Positions 1 through 8,849 of a DNA stretch of 64,000 nucleotides are shown here, one piece after another. Every line of letters starts with the position of its first letter. Within the stretch, counting starts at the first letter, position 1. Position numbers and translations under genes: made by a program. The stretch is from the NCBI GenBank assembly GCA_016125425.1, contig WGLT01000012.1, positions 124,001 to 188,000 on the forward strand, in the 5' to 3' direction. The DNA comes from Alphaproteobacteria bacterium. GTDB taxonomy: Bacteria > Pseudomonadota > Alphaproteobacteria > Caulobacterales > Parvularculaceae. A model generated the notes under the pieces. The model did no database searches and was not told the origin of the DNA. It saw only the letters and a program-made list of their open reading frames with translations.

Positions 1-2
1 CT

Positions 3-179
3 TATGATTCCGCCGGGCTCGCCGCGGCGATCAACGCCGCGCTGCACATGCCGCTCGACGAGCGCCGCGCGCGCTGGAAGCGGCTGTTCGAAACGGTCCG
101 CCAATATGACATCGCCTGGTGGCGCGAGAAATTTCTTGCGGATTTGCGCGACGGCGACGCCGCCGGCCCGCGCGATTAG
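3..179 (+). CDS. otsA: Trehalose-6-phosphate synthase, C-terminal end (partial)
   Basis: This is the last 58 codons of a gene that enters from the left edge, ending in TAG at 177-179. The visible protein has the ending typical of GT20 trehalose-6-phosphate synthases: an AINAALxMPLDERRxRW helix, then a DIAWWREKFLADL segment. OtsA joins UDP-glucose (or another NDP-glucose) to glucose-6-phosphate in the cytoplasm. The phosphatase otsB follows 90 bp downstream, which supports the call. The catalytic domain lies outside the window. Confidence 0.8.
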   Translation, partial: YDSAGLAAAINAALHMPLDERRARWKRLFETVRQYDIAWWREKFLADLRDGDAAGPRD

Positions 180-269
180 GGAGATCGTAATCCTGCCATG
201 AACGAATGAATCGCCTTATGCGGACAAATCCGCTCTATCATTCGTTCCCGGCCCAATCCCGCTCTCCCT

Positions 270-1019
270 ATGACCGACGCCGCACCGCCGAAGCTCCATC
301 CTGATCACGCGCTGTTCCTCGACTTCGACGGCACGCTTGCGCCGATCGAGGACGATCCGCGCGCCGTCGCGCTTCCTGACGATGTGGGCCCGGCGCTTGA
401 GCGCGCCGCGCGGTTTCTCGGCGGCGCGGCGGCGATCATCTCCGGCCGCGATATTCGCGATCTCGATTTGCGCGCGCCGCGCTCGGTGATGCGCATCGGC
501 GCGCACGGCCTTGAAATCGCCGAGGCGGGCGCGGCGCCCGGCGCGGCGCCGCAGCGCGGGCCGCGCGGGCTCGCCGAAGCGCTCGGCGATATCGCCGCGC
601 GCCGCCCGGAGGTCTGGATCGAGGAAAAGGGGCCCGTCTTTGCGATCCACTTCCGCCGCGCGCCCTCGCTCGAGGGCGAAATCCGCGCCGAGGCCGAAGC
701 GCTCGCGCGGCGCTTTCCCGATTACGTGACGCAGGCGGGCAAGATGATTGTCGAAATGAAGCCCAAATCAGCGAATAAGGGCAAGTCGATCGAAAGGCTG
801 ATGGCGCGCGCGCCCTTCGCGGGCCGCATCCCGGTGATGGCGGGCGACGACGCGACCGACGAAGACGCCTTCGCCGTCGTCGAGCGGCTCGGCGGAATAA
901 CGATCAAGGTCGGTCCGGGCCCGACGCGCGCGCGCTACCGTCTCGCCGATCCGCACGCGCTCGCGCGCTGGCTGATTGAAGCGACGCGTCCGGAGGAAAA
1001 AGAGGGGCGGCATGCTTGA
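270..1019 (+). CDS. otsB: Trehalose-6-phosphate phosphatase
   Basis: A 249-aa HAD-superfamily phosphatase that removes phosphate from trehalose-6-phosphate, the second step of the OtsAB pathway. The nucleophile motif DFDGT lies at residues 18-22, an IISGRD segment (motif II region) at about 63-68, and a GDDATDEDAF metal-binding motif near residues 190-200; this combination is typical of OtsB. Length fits the family. The ATG at 270 has only a weak ribosome-binding site. The end overlaps the start of the GH15 gene by 8 bases, so translation is probably coupled. Confidence 0.93.
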   Translation: MTDAAPPKLHPDHALFLDFDGTLAPIEDDPRAVALPDDVGPALERAARFLGGAAAIISGRDIRDLDLRAPRSVMRIGAHGLEIAEAGAAPGAAPQRGPRGLAEALGDIAARRPEVWIEEKGPVFAIHFRRAPSLEGEIRAEAEALARRFPDYVTQAGKMIVEMKPKSANKGKSIERLMARAPFAGRIPVMAGDDATDEDAFAVVERLGGITIKVGPGPTRARYRLADPHALARWLIEATRPEEKEGRHA

Positions 1020-2793
1020 ACAAAAACCCTCTCTCGATCTCGGCGTTGTCGGCAATGGCGCGGTCGCCGCGCTGATCGACGGCGCGGGCGCGATCGCCTT
1101 CATGTGCTTGCCGCGTTTCGACGGCGAACCCGTCTTCAACAGCCTTCTCGGCGGAAAGGGAGTCTTCGCGATCGAACTGGCGAACGCCGCGCGTTCGCGC
1201 CAGCATTATGTGAAGAACACCGCCGTTCTCGTCACCGAAATCGAAGACGACGACGGCGCGGCGATCCGCATTGTCGATTTCGCGCCGCGCTTTCAGGCGC
1301 GCGGGCGGATGTTCCGCCCCGCCTCGATCATCCGCCATGTCGCGCCGCTCCGGGGCGCGCCGAAAATCCGCGTCAAGGTCGCGCCGCAAGCCGACTGGTC
1401 GGGCGAGGTGATGCGTCCGCGGCGCGGCGTCTCGCATCTTTCCTATGTGAACGAGGAATGGGCTTTCCGCGTCACAACGGACGCGCCTCTCTCCTATGTC
1501 GTCGCGCAAACGGAATTCATTCTCAATCACGAAGTTTCTTTCGTCATCGGCGCGGACGAACCTCTGTCGGAAAGCGTCGATGTGCTGGCGCGCGAATGGC
1601 GCGACCATACGCTTTCGCACTGGCGCAACTGGGCGCGCCGTCTCGCCGTGCCGTTCGAATGGCAGGCGGCTGTCATCCGCGCGGCGATCACGCTCAAAAT
1701 GTGCGTGTTCGAGGAGACCGGCGGGATCGTCGCCGCGCTGACGACGAGCATTCCCGAATGCGCCGATTCAGGGCGCAACTGGGACTATCGTTTCTGCTGG
1801 CTGCGCGACGCCTATTTCACGGTGTCGGCGCTGAACCGGCTGTCTGCGGTCGGCACGCTCGAACATTATCTTCTCTATCTGCGAAACATTGTTGCGCATA
1901 CGGAGGGCCGGCATATCCAGCCCGTTTACGGCGTTTCGCTGGAGCCGGACCTCAGGGAGGAGATCGTGCCGGGCCTGCCGGGCTATCGCGGCATGGGGCC
2001 GGTCCGGCGCGGCAATCAGGCGGCCGAGCACATCCAGCACGACGTCTACGGCCATGTCGTGCTCGGCGCGGCGCAGGCTTTTTTCGACGAGCGCCTGATC
2101 GCGCCCGCCGGCGAAAACGAATTCGTCCATCTCGAAAAGGTCGGCGAGCGCGCCTATGCGGTGTTTGAAACGCCGGACGCCGGCATCTGGGAATATCGCG
2201 GCCGGGCGCGCGTTCACACCTCGTCGGCCTTCATGTGCTGGGCCGCCTGCGACCGGCTCGCCAAGATCGCGATGAAGCTCGGCAGAAAGGAGCGCGCCGG
2301 GGTCTGGGCGAAACGCGCTGCGGAAATCAAATCCGTCGTTCTCGAAAAGGCGTGGAGCGAAAAGCGCAAGGCGTTCACCGGCGCCTTCGGCGAGGACGCG
2401 CTCGACGCCTCGGTGCTGTTGATGGCGGATGTCGGGATGATCCCTGCGAGCGATCCGCGTTACGTCGCGACGGTGGAGCGCATCGACCAGGAGCTGCGCG
2501 AAGGCTATCACGTCTTCCGCTATCGCGCGCCCGACGATTTCGGCGCGCCGAAAACCGCCTTCACCGCATGCACGTTCTGGCATATCGACGCGCTCGCGCG
2601 CATCGGCCGCGTCGAGGAGGCGCGCGCCATGTTTGAGCAGGTCCTCGCCAACCGCAATTCGCTCGGGCTGTTGTCCGAGGATATCGACGCCAGGACCGGC
2701 GAACTCTGGGGCAATTATCCGCAGACCTATTCCATGGTCGGCGTCATCAATGTCGCCGCGCGGCTGTCCCGGCGTTGGGAGGATGCGGTCTGA
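1012..2793 (+). CDS. Glycoside hydrolase family 15 protein (glucoamylase/trehalase-like)
   Basis: A 593-aa protein with the two-part GH15 layout: an N-terminal beta-rich domain (about residues 1-220) and a C-terminal (alpha/alpha)6 barrel. The barrel opens with ECADSGRNWDYRFCWLRDA, a hallmark GH15 active-site segment, and ends with a WGNYPQTYSMVG segment. The ATG at 1012 is chosen over an in-frame ATG 36 bases upstream because GGAGGAAAAAGAGG precedes it and it overlaps otsB by only 8 bases. GH15 members hydrolyse alpha-glucosidic bonds. Next to otsAB a role in trehalose or glucan turnover is likely, but the substrate cannot be read from sequence. Confidence 0.85.
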   Translation: MLEQKPSLDLGVVGNGAVAALIDGAGAIAFMCLPRFDGEPVFNSLLGGKGVFAIELANAARSRQHYVKNTAVLVTEIEDDDGAAIRIVDFAPRFQARGRMFRPASIIRHVAPLRGAPKIRVKVAPQADWSGEVMRPRRGVSHLSYVNEEWAFRVTTDAPLSYVVAQTEFILNHEVSFVIGADEPLSESVDVLAREWRDHTLSHWRNWARRLAVPFEWQAAVIRAAITLKMCVFEETGGIVAALTTSIPECADSGRNWDYRFCWLRDAYFTVSALNRLSAVGTLEHYLLYLRNIVAHTEGRHIQPVYGVSLEPDLREEIVPGLPGYRGMGPVRRGNQAAEHIQHDVYGHVVLGAAQAFFDERLIAPAGENEFVHLEKVGERAYAVFETPDAGIWEYRGRARVHTSSAFMCWAACDRLAKIAMKLGRKERAGVWAKRAAEIKSVVLEKAWSEKRKAFTGAFGEDALDASVLLMADVGMIPASDPRYVATVERIDQELREGYHVFRYRAPDDFGAPKTAFTACTFWHIDALARIGRVEEARAMFEQVLANRNSLGLLSEDIDARTGELWGNYPQTYSMVGVINVAARLSRRWEDAV

Positions 2794-2982
2794 GGGGAAG
2801 GCTCTCATGGCGGGCGCAGCGCCTCGCCGCCTGTCATCGGCTTCGACCCGGGGTTCGATCTTAACCTGAAGCTCTTCATTTTCGGGCAAAACATCTTATG
2901 TCGAGTAACGCGCCCTTTCGAGGGCGCTCGTCTTGTGTGAAGTATTTCGGGAAGCCGGGGACCGGCCCGGAGGACAGCGGAC

Positions 2983-3924
2983 TTGGCGAAAAACCCTTAC
3001 CAGGTGCTGGGCGTGGCGAAGACCGCCTCGGATTCGGAAATCCGCGCGGCCTTCCGCAAACTCGCCAAGCAATATCACCCCGACCGCAATCCGAACGACA
3101 AGGCGGCGGAGGAAAAGTTCAAGGAAGTCTCGGCGGCCTTCGACATTCTCGGCGACGCCGAACAGCGCAAGCGATTCGATCGCGGCGAGATCGACGAGCA
3201 GGGCCGCGAGCGCCCGACCTACCGGCAATGGCAGGGCCGTCCCGGCGCGGAAAGCTATGAAGGGTTTCAGCGCGGCTTCGGCGCGGGCGCCGGCGCGCAA
3301 GGCGCCTCCTTTGACGATCTCGGCGACATCTTCGCCGATCTGTTCGGCGCCGGCGCGCGCGGCGCGCATGGCGCGCGCGGGCCGATGCGCGGCCGCGATC
3401 TGAGATACCGGCTCGAAGTCGAATTTCTTGACGCCGCGAACGGCGCGACCAAGCGCGTCACCATGCCGGACGGGCGCACGCTCGATCTGGTCATTCCGGC
3501 GGGTCTTGAAGACGGCCAGACCCTGCGTCTCAGGGGCCAGGGCGAGAAAGGCCCGGGCGGCGGTCCGGCGGGCGACGTCTATGTCGAAGTGCGCGTGAAG
3601 CCGCATCCGGTGTTCCAGCGCGACGGCGCCGACATTCACATGGAGGCGCCGATCGGTCTGAAAGAGGCCGTGCTCGGCGGCAAGATCACGGTGCCGACGA
3701 TTGCGGGCGACGTGGCGGTCAGCGTGCCGAAGAATTCGAGTTCGGGCGCGGTGCTGCGTCTGAAAGGCCGCGGCGTGCAGCGCGCCAAGGGCGTCGCGGG
3801 CGATCAATATGTGAAGCTCAAAATCGTCCTCCCCGAAGGCGGCGACAAGGAGCTGGAAGATTTCGTGCGCGCCTGGTCCGGCGGCGCGCGCGCCGGCGCG
3901 AAGAAAAAGCACGCAAGCGCGTAA
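2983..3924 (+). CDS. DnaJ/CbpA-type co-chaperone without zinc finger
   Basis: A 313-aa J-domain protein. The J domain covers residues 4-70 with the HPD motif at 32-34 that stimulates DnaK ATPase. A Gly/Phe-rich linker runs to about residue 125, followed by the two substrate-binding C-terminal domains (about 135-300). The CxxCxGxG zinc repeats of true DnaJ are absent, so it is a CbpA/DjlA-like class B protein rather than the main DnaJ. The start is TTG at 2983, preceded by a good GGAGGA at 2969-2974. The cytoplasmic partner is DnaK, which is not in the window. Confidence 0.85.
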   Translation: MAKNPYQVLGVAKTASDSEIRAAFRKLAKQYHPDRNPNDKAAEEKFKEVSAAFDILGDAEQRKRFDRGEIDEQGRERPTYRQWQGRPGAESYEGFQRGFGAGAGAQGASFDDLGDIFADLFGAGARGAHGARGPMRGRDLRYRLEVEFLDAANGATKRVTMPDGRTLDLVIPAGLEDGQTLRLRGQGEKGPGGGPAGDVYVEVRVKPHPVFQRDGADIHMEAPIGLKEAVLGGKITVPTIAGDVAVSVPKNSSSGAVLRLKGRGVQRAKGVAGDQYVKLKIVLPEGGDKELEDFVRAWSGGARAGAKKKHASA

Positions 3925-4047
3925 GCCCGGGCGTTCCGGATCCGGCCGGCGGGCGGCGCCACTCGCCGCGGCCCGCGCCGCCGACTTTCTATCGTCATCG
4001 ACCTCGCCTATGGTCGCGGGCGGGCGGAAAGCAATGAAGTCAAGGCC

Positions 4048-5472
4048 TTGAGCGACAAAAGCCCCCTGAAACCGGAAAAGCGCGCGCGCCTGCTCGAATT
4101 TCTCGGCGGCCTGCCGAGCGGCGCGGCGGCGAAGCTGTTCGCGGCGATCGAGCGCGACCGCGCGTCCGGGGGCGCAGGCCTGCCGCACGACCTCATCATC
4201 GAAACGCTCCGCAAACAGCTGATTGCGCGCGACGCGCCCTTTCCCTCGCGCCCGAAGACCGCGCAGCGCCTCTTCTTCACCCCCTTTGAGGATTTCTTCA
4301 TCGCATTCCGCGCCGGCAAAAAGCGGCGCGCGCGCATTGCGCGCGCCTCGATCGGGCCGCTCTGGCGCCTCATTCAGGAAGATCCCGCCTGCGCGGGCGC
4401 GCAGCGCGCGGCGGCCCAGCTCTCGGCGGCGATCCGCGAAGGCTCGGCGAATGTCCGGGCGTTTGAAGACCAGATGTTCGCCGCGGCGGAGGAAGGCTTC
4501 GACAGGCTTTTGACGCATGCGGAGGATGACGCGGCCTTCCGCGACGATCTCGCCGATCGTCTCGGCGGCGAGGCCGGCCTCGAAGATCTCGCCGAGATGC
4601 GGCTTCTTCTTTCCGGCGTCGAACATTTGCGCGCGATGCAATCGGCGTTTCCGCGTCCGATCGGCGCCCTGTCGGAGGAAGAGCTGTTCGAGGCGCGGCG
4701 CATCTATGCGCGCGCGCGCGCCGACGCGCCCGACGCCGCGCCCTATCTGCTGCTCGCCCTGATCGGCCGGATGGAGACGCCCTGGCGCGCCCTCGCGCTC
4801 TATTATCACCTGGCCGGCGCTGAAGACGACGCCGTGAGCAAGGACGCCGGCGTCATTCTCGAAGCGCTGTTCGACGATCTCGAAGGCGCCGCACGGCTTC
4901 TCGAACGCGATGCGGCGGGCGATCTCGATGCGGAGGATGCGGCGCGGCGCGTGTCGCATTTCGCGGATTTCGCCGAGGGCCTGGCGGGCGAGGCGCGCCG
5001 CGTCCATGACAATGTGGTTCTGAATCGCATCGAAGCCTGCCGCGACATTGCGGCGGAGTCGCTTGCGCGTTTCGCCGAGCAGGCGCTCGCCGCGCTGAGA
5101 AGGGCGATGCCGGTGCGCCATGCGGGCGGGTCGTCGAAACTGTCGGCGCTGCGGCCCGACTATTCGCGCCCGCCGGGGCCGGGCGCGACCGCCGCCGCGC
5201 GCGAAGCCGCGATGTTTCTGGCGGAGGCCGACGATATCGCGCGCCGGCTCGGCCGTCCCGGCGCCGTCGACGGCGTTTACGACCTCGCGGCCCAGGAGGC
5301 GCGCCGCTACGCCGGCGACGTCGTCGTCGAAATCCGCGCCGCCGAAGGCGAGGACCGCGCGGCCGCGCGCCGCCTGATGGAGCAGGCGCTCGAATTCGCC
5401 GCGCCGCTCCTGCCGGCGGACGAAACCGCGCTCTTGCGCGAGCGGGCGCTCGCCGCCGCGCACTCCGCTTGA
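4048..5472 (+). CDS. Conserved hypothetical protein, 474 aa
   Basis: I do not recognise this family. The protein is Ala/Arg/Glu-rich, apparently mostly helical, with no signal peptide or membrane segment, so it should be cytoplasmic. The TTG at 4048 is the earliest plausible start; an ATG at 4034 is in another frame and stops after five codons. Codon use (GC-rich third positions) matches the neighbours through the whole length, which supports a real gene. The downstream YqhA-like gene begins 12 bases after the stop, so the two are probably co-transcribed. Confidence 0.65.
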   Translation: MSDKSPLKPEKRARLLEFLGGLPSGAAAKLFAAIERDRASGGAGLPHDLIIETLRKQLIARDAPFPSRPKTAQRLFFTPFEDFFIAFRAGKKRRARIARASIGPLWRLIQEDPACAGAQRAAAQLSAAIREGSANVRAFEDQMFAAAEEGFDRLLTHAEDDAAFRDDLADRLGGEAGLEDLAEMRLLLSGVEHLRAMQSAFPRPIGALSEEELFEARRIYARARADAPDAAPYLLLALIGRMETPWRALALYYHLAGAEDDAVSKDAGVILEALFDDLEGAARLLERDAAGDLDAEDAARRVSHFADFAEGLAGEARRVHDNVVLNRIEACRDIAAESLARFAEQALAALRRAMPVRHAGGSSKLSALRPDYSRPPGPGATAAAREAAMFLAEADDIARRLGRPGAVDGVYDLAAQEARRYAGDVVVEIRAAEGEDRAAARRLMEQALEFAAPLLPADETALLRERALAAAHSA

Positions 5473-5484
5473 GGGAGACAGGTC

Positions 5485-6057
5485 ATGAGCGGCGGATTTG
5501 AAAAGCGCTTCTTCTGGGCGACGCGCCTGTTCACGCTCGTCGCGGTGATCGCGTCGATCGCGGGCGCGCTCTTGATGTTCTATCTCGGCGCGGCGAACAC
5601 GATCGAGGCGTTCGTTCTGCAAATCCGCCCGTCCGCCGAGGCCGCCGCCGGCCTTCCGGTGAACGAGGCGACGGTCATCACGCTGATGGACGCGCTCGAC
5701 CGTTTCCTGATCGGCATGGTGCTGCTGTTTTTCGGATATGGCGTGTACGGCCTTTTCATCCGGCCGGAATACGGGCCGCGCGCGCTCGGCCTTCCCGGCT
5801 GGCTGCATGTCGAACGGCTCGGCCAGCTCAAGCAGACGATCGCCGAAGTGATCATCGTCGTGCTCTTCGTCCTCTTCCTCCGGGTCGCGCTCGAAGCCTT
5901 CCACGGCGGGGAGGGCGAGATGGCGCCCGCTTCGCTCGGCCGCTTCCTCGCCCTGCCGGGGGCGATCCTTCTCCTGTCGGCGGCGCTGAGGCTCGTTCGC
6001 CTTCACCCGAAAGAGGAGCCGTCGCGCTGGCCCGTCCGGGACGGCGACAGCGAATAG
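5485..6057 (+). CDS. YqhA-family (UPF0114) inner-membrane protein
   Basis: A 190-aa membrane protein with about four hydrophobic segments, at residues 12-35, 75-92, 110-135 and 152-170. The DRFLIGMVLLFFGYGVYGLF stretch matches my memory of the YqhA/UPF0114 family, whose function is poorly defined. GGGAGACAGG sits just before the ATG. The gene follows the 474-aa hypothetical gene by 12 bases. Confidence 0.75.
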   Translation: MSGGFEKRFFWATRLFTLVAVIASIAGALLMFYLGAANTIEAFVLQIRPSAEAAAGLPVNEATVITLMDALDRFLIGMVLLFFGYGVYGLFIRPEYGPRALGLPGWLHVERLGQLKQTIAEVIIVVLFVLFLRVALEAFHGGEGEMAPASLGRFLALPGAILLLSAALRLVRLHPKEEPSRWPVRDGDSE

Positions 6058-6060
6058 GGT

Positions 6061-6094
6061 TTGACAAAATACGGAAAATCCGTATTATACGGAT
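6061..6094 (+). promoter_or_regulatory. Promoter with overlapping three-half-site operator, probably leaderless
   Basis: A consensus -35 TTGACA (6061-6066) and a -10 TATTAT (6083-6088) are separated by 16 bases. Three alternating half-sites overlap them: ATACGGA at 6069-6075, TCCGTAT at 6079-6085 and ATACGGA at 6087-6093. Neighbouring half-sites form perfect 7-bp inverted repeats with 3-base spacers (6069-6085 and 6078-6094). The ATG of the antitoxin-like gene starts at 6095, about where transcription should begin, so the mRNA would have almost no leader. This fits autoregulation by a Phd/YefM-type protein. Confidence 0.75.
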
Positions 6095-6295
6095 ATGAAG
6101 CCGTCGCCGCTTGTCCCCGGTCCGCACGAAGTCGTCGTGACGGCCACCGAATTCGCCAAGAATTTCGGCTATTACCGCGACCGGGCGCTGGCGGGAAAGC
6201 TGGTCAAGGTGACGAGCCACGGCCGGGTGATCGGGGCCTTTTTGTCGCCGGAGCGGCTAGAGGAGTATGAGCGGACGCGCCGCGCCGGGCGCTGA
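6095..6295 (+). CDS. Orphan Phd/YefM-type antitoxin-like protein
   Basis: A 66-aa protein with the core of the Phd/YefM antitoxin fold: VTATEFAKNFGYYRDRALAGK, then KVTSHGRVIGAFLSPERLEEY. The N-terminal half of this fold normally binds operator DNA, and the C-terminal tail normally caps a toxin. Here the tail after LEEYERTRR is very short, and no toxin gene follows; the next 103 bases hold no open frame and then a tetR gene starts. It may be a solitary repressor or an antitoxin that lost its partner. No ribosome-binding site fits ahead of the ATG, consistent with a leaderless transcript. Confidence 0.75.
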   Translation: MKPSPLVPGPHEVVVTATEFAKNFGYYRDRALAGKLVKVTSHGRVIGAFLSPERLEEYERTRRAGR

Positions 6296-6347
6296 AGAAA
6301 TTCGCCCCGGCGGGGAAAGGCGGATTATTCATCGCGCCTTAATTGCT

Positions 6348-6378
6348 TGACCGTAAGTTACCGGCGGGTCAGTTAACT
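6348..6378. promoter_or_regulatory. Candidate TetR operator upstream of the efflux operon
   Basis: The gap before the tetR gene contains the inverted pair TGACC...GGTCA and, inside it, the palindrome GTAAGTTAC plus a second AGTTAAC. Clustered short inverted repeats 20-50 bases before an autoregulated TetR gene are typical of its operator. No clear -10 element could be placed, so the exact protein-binding bases are a guess. Confidence 0.4.
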
Positions 6379-6398
6379 CCCCGGAAAGGGTCAGGCCG

Positions 6399-7025
6399 AT
6401 GGCGAGTCCGCACCGCAAGCCCCGCTGGCGCCGCCGCGCCGACGCGCGCCCGGACGAGATTCTGGGCGCAGCCCTCGCCGAATTCACCGAGCGCGGTTTC
6501 GAGGCGACGCGGGTTGAAGATGTCGCCCGCCGCGCCGGCCTCTCCAAAGCCGGCGTCTATCTCTATTTCGCCTCCAAGGACGATCTCCTGCGCGCGCTGA
6601 TCGAGCGCGAGGTCGCGCCGGTCGCCAGGGGCGTCGCCGCGCTCGCCGAAGCCGGCAAGGCCGATCCGCTCGGCGCCATTCGCGCCATCGTCGCCGCGCT
6701 CTCGCAGGCGACGTCCGATCCCGCGCGCTTTGCGGTGCCGCGCGTCGTTTTATCCGTCGCCGGACGGTTTCCGGAAATCGGCGCCTATTACCGCGAGCAT
6801 GTCGTCGAGCACGGTCTCGGCGCGCTCGCGATGCTGCACAGGGCGGGCGTCGAGCAGGGCGTGTTTCGCGACGTTGATTCGCGCATCGCCGCGCGCGCGC
6901 TCGTCGGCCCCGTCATGCTGCATGCGGCGTGGCTGCATGTTCTCGGCGGCGATCCCGGCAAGATGTCGCCCGCCGCGCGCGCCGAAGCGCATCTCGATCT
7001 TGTGTTGAAAGGACTGCTGCAATGA
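6399..7025 (+). CDS. TetR/AcrR-family transcriptional regulator
   Basis: A 208-aa regulator. The helix-turn-helix domain lies at about residues 18-68 (EILGAALAEFTERGFEATRVEDVARRAGLSKAGVYLYFASKDDLLRAL in outline), ending in the family's YxYFxSKxDL signature. The rest should form the ligand-binding and dimer domain. It overlaps the HlyD-like gene by ATGA, so it is the first gene of a four-gene efflux operon, which it probably represses until an unknown ligand binds. Confidence 0.92.
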   Translation: MASPHRKPRWRRRADARPDEILGAALAEFTERGFEATRVEDVARRAGLSKAGVYLYFASKDDLLRALIEREVAPVARGVAALAEAGKADPLGAIRAIVAALSQATSDPARFAVPRVVLSVAGRFPEIGAYYREHVVEHGLGALAMLHRAGVEQGVFRDVDSRIAARALVGPVMLHAAWLHVLGGDPGKMSPAARAEAHLDLVLKGLLQ

Positions 7026-7897
7026 CCCGCGCGGCTATTCTTGCGATATGCCTGTGCCTGCTCGCGGCCTGCGCCGGGAAGGACGGCGATGTCGTCACCG
7101 GCTATGTCGAAGGCGAAACCTTGATGATCGGCCCGCAGGACGCCGGCGCGGTCGCGAGCGTCGACGTGAAGGAAGGCGACAGCGTCGCCGCCGGGGCGCT
7201 GTTGTTCTCCATGGACAAGGCCCGCGCCGAACTCGCCTGGAAGCAGGCCGAGGCGACGGCGGCCGCGGCGAAAGCGCGCGCGGCCGACGCCGGTTCGCTC
7301 GACCAGCGCGTGGCCGAAGCGGCGGCGCAATTCGAAAACGCCCGCAAAAGCTATGAGCGCACGAAAAAACTTGTCCGCACCCATGTCGCGCCGGGGGCCA
7401 GGCTTGACGCCGACCGCGCGGCGTTCGAATCCGCCAGGGCGCGGCTCGAAGGCGCGCGCGCCGATCGCGACGGCGCGGAGTCCGATCTCGCCGCCGCTTC
7501 GGCGGCCGCCGCGCTCGCCAAACGCCGGCTCGACGATCTCAGCGTCACGGCGCCGAAGGCCGGAACGATCGAGGAGATCTACCGCAGACCGGGCGAGGTG
7601 ATCGCGCCCGGCGAACCCGTCGTCGCGCTCCTGCCGCCGGAGAATATGAAGATCCGTTTTTACGCGCCGGAAGAGAAACTCTCTTCGCTGAAGATCGGCG
7701 CCATGGTCGACATGTCCTGCGACGGCTGCGCGCCGCGCAAGGCGCGCATCTCCTTCATCGCGGCGAGCCCGCAGTTCACGCCCCCGGTGATCTACAATCT
7801 CAAGGAGCGGAAGAAACTCGTCTTTCTGATCGAGGCGCGGCCGGCCGACCCGTCCGGCCTGCATCCTGGCCTGCCGGTCGATGTGAAGCTGCCCTGA
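7022..7897 (+). CDS. HlyD/EmrA-like periplasmic adaptor, lipoprotein
   Basis: A 291-aa membrane-fusion protein. The N-terminus is a lipoprotein signal with lipobox LAAC and Cys at position 17. A split biotinyl-lipoyl domain (VASVDVKEGDSVAAGALLF, then VTAPKAGTIEEIYRRPGEVI) flanks an Ala/Glu-rich coiled-coil hairpin at about residues 70-165. The start at 7022 gives an ATGA overlap with tetR; a longer frame upstream is only the shadow of tetR. It should link the ABC exporter encoded downstream to an outer-membrane channel. This is the YbhG-like layout, with YbhF/YbhS-like partners. Confidence 0.88.
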   Translation: MTRAAILAICLCLLAACAGKDGDVVTGYVEGETLMIGPQDAGAVASVDVKEGDSVAAGALLFSMDKARAELAWKQAEATAAAAKARAADAGSLDQRVAEAAAQFENARKSYERTKKLVRTHVAPGARLDADRAAFESARARLEGARADRDGAESDLAAASAAAALAKRRLDDLSVTAPKAGTIEEIYRRPGEVIAPGEPVVALLPPENMKIRFYAPEEKLSSLKIGAMVDMSCDGCAPRKARISFIAASPQFTPPVIYNLKERKKLVFLIEARPADPSGLHPGLPVDVKLP

Positions 7898-7907
7898 GGC
7901 TTCGCGC

Positions 7908-8849
7908 ATGAGTTCGCAGGAATTCGTCATCGATGTCCGGGGGCTGACGAAACGGTTCGGCGACAAGACCGTCGTCGATCATTTCGATCTCGCCGTTCCG
8001 AAAGGGACGATCTACGGCTTTCTCGGGCCGAACGGTTCGGGCAAGACGACGACGATCCGGATGGTGTGCGGGCTTCTCAAGCCCGACGCGGGCGAGGGAA
8101 CCTGCCTCGGCTTTGACGTTCTGACGCAGAGCCGCGAGATCAAGACGAATGTCGGCTATATGACGCAGCGCTTCTCGCTCTATGAGGACCTGTCGATCGC
8201 CGAGAATCTCGAATTCATCGCGCGGCTATACCAATTGCCGAAGCGCCGGCGGCGCGTGCGCGAAGCGCTCGCCGATCTCGGCCTTTCCGAGCGCGCCCGA
8301 CAGCTCGCAGGCACGCTGTCGGGGGGCTGGAAACAGCGCCTCGCGCTCGCCGCCTGCATGATCCATTCGCCGTCGCTTCTGCTCCTCGACGAGCCGACGG
8401 CGGGCGTCGATCCGAAGGCGCGCCGCGATTTCTGGGATACGATCCGCCGCTTCGCCGACGACGGCGTGACGACGCTCGTCTCAACCCACTATATGGATGA
8501 GGCGGTGCAGTGCGACCGCATCGCCTATATCGCTTACGGCAAGAAGCTGCTTGACGCGCCGACGAAGGATATTCCGGCGCAGGTCGGCCTCAGCGGCTAC
8601 AGTATCTATGCGGATGATCTGTCGGAGGCGCAGCGGCGGCTGAAAGGCGCGCCGGGCGTCGACGTGCTCGCCCGGTTCGGCGCGTTCATGCATGCCTGCG
8701 GGCGCGACAAGCCGGCCCTTTCGCGCGCCGTCGACCGGGTGCGCGGCCTCCCCGGCGCGGTCGTGAAGGAGATCGAGCCGGGTCTTGAGGAGGCGTTCAT
8801 CTATCTGATGGCGGGCGTCGAAGACAATTTCAACGGAGCGTCCGCATGA
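7908..8849 (+). CDS. ABC transporter ATP-binding protein (YbhF-like)
   Basis: A 313-aa ATPase with Walker A GPNGSGKTT at residues 40-48, signature LSGGWKQR at about 137-144 and Walker B LLLLDEPT at 157-164. A C-terminal extension of about 90 residues after the ATPase core is typical of ATPases that pair with ABC-2 type permeases. It starts 10 bases after the adaptor gene and overlaps the permease gene by ATGA, so all are one operon. It should drive drug or lipid-like substrate export; the substrate is unknown. Confidence 0.93.
   Translation: MSSQEFVIDVRGLTKRFGDKTVVDHFDLAVPKGTIYGFLGPNGSGKTTTIRMVCGLLKPDAGEGTCLGFDVLTQSREIKTNVGYMTQRFSLYEDLSIAENLEFIARLYQLPKRRRRVREALADLGLSERARQLAGTLSGGWKQRLALAACMIHSPSLLLLDEPTAGVDPKARRDFWDTIRRFADDGVTTLVSTHYMDEAVQCDRIAYIAYGKKLLDAPTKDIPAQVGLSGYSIYADDLSEAQRRLKGAPGVDVLARFGAFMHACGRDKPALSRAVDRVRGLPGAVVKEIEPGLEEAFIYLMAGVEDNFNGASA

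Noticed and set aside
2896-6006. Very long open antisense frame (over 1,000 codons) on the minus strand
   Set aside because: It is Arg/Ala-rich with no domain and lies opposite DnaJ, the 474-aa protein and YqhA, which have normal codon use. GC-rich genomes leave such antisense frames open by chance.
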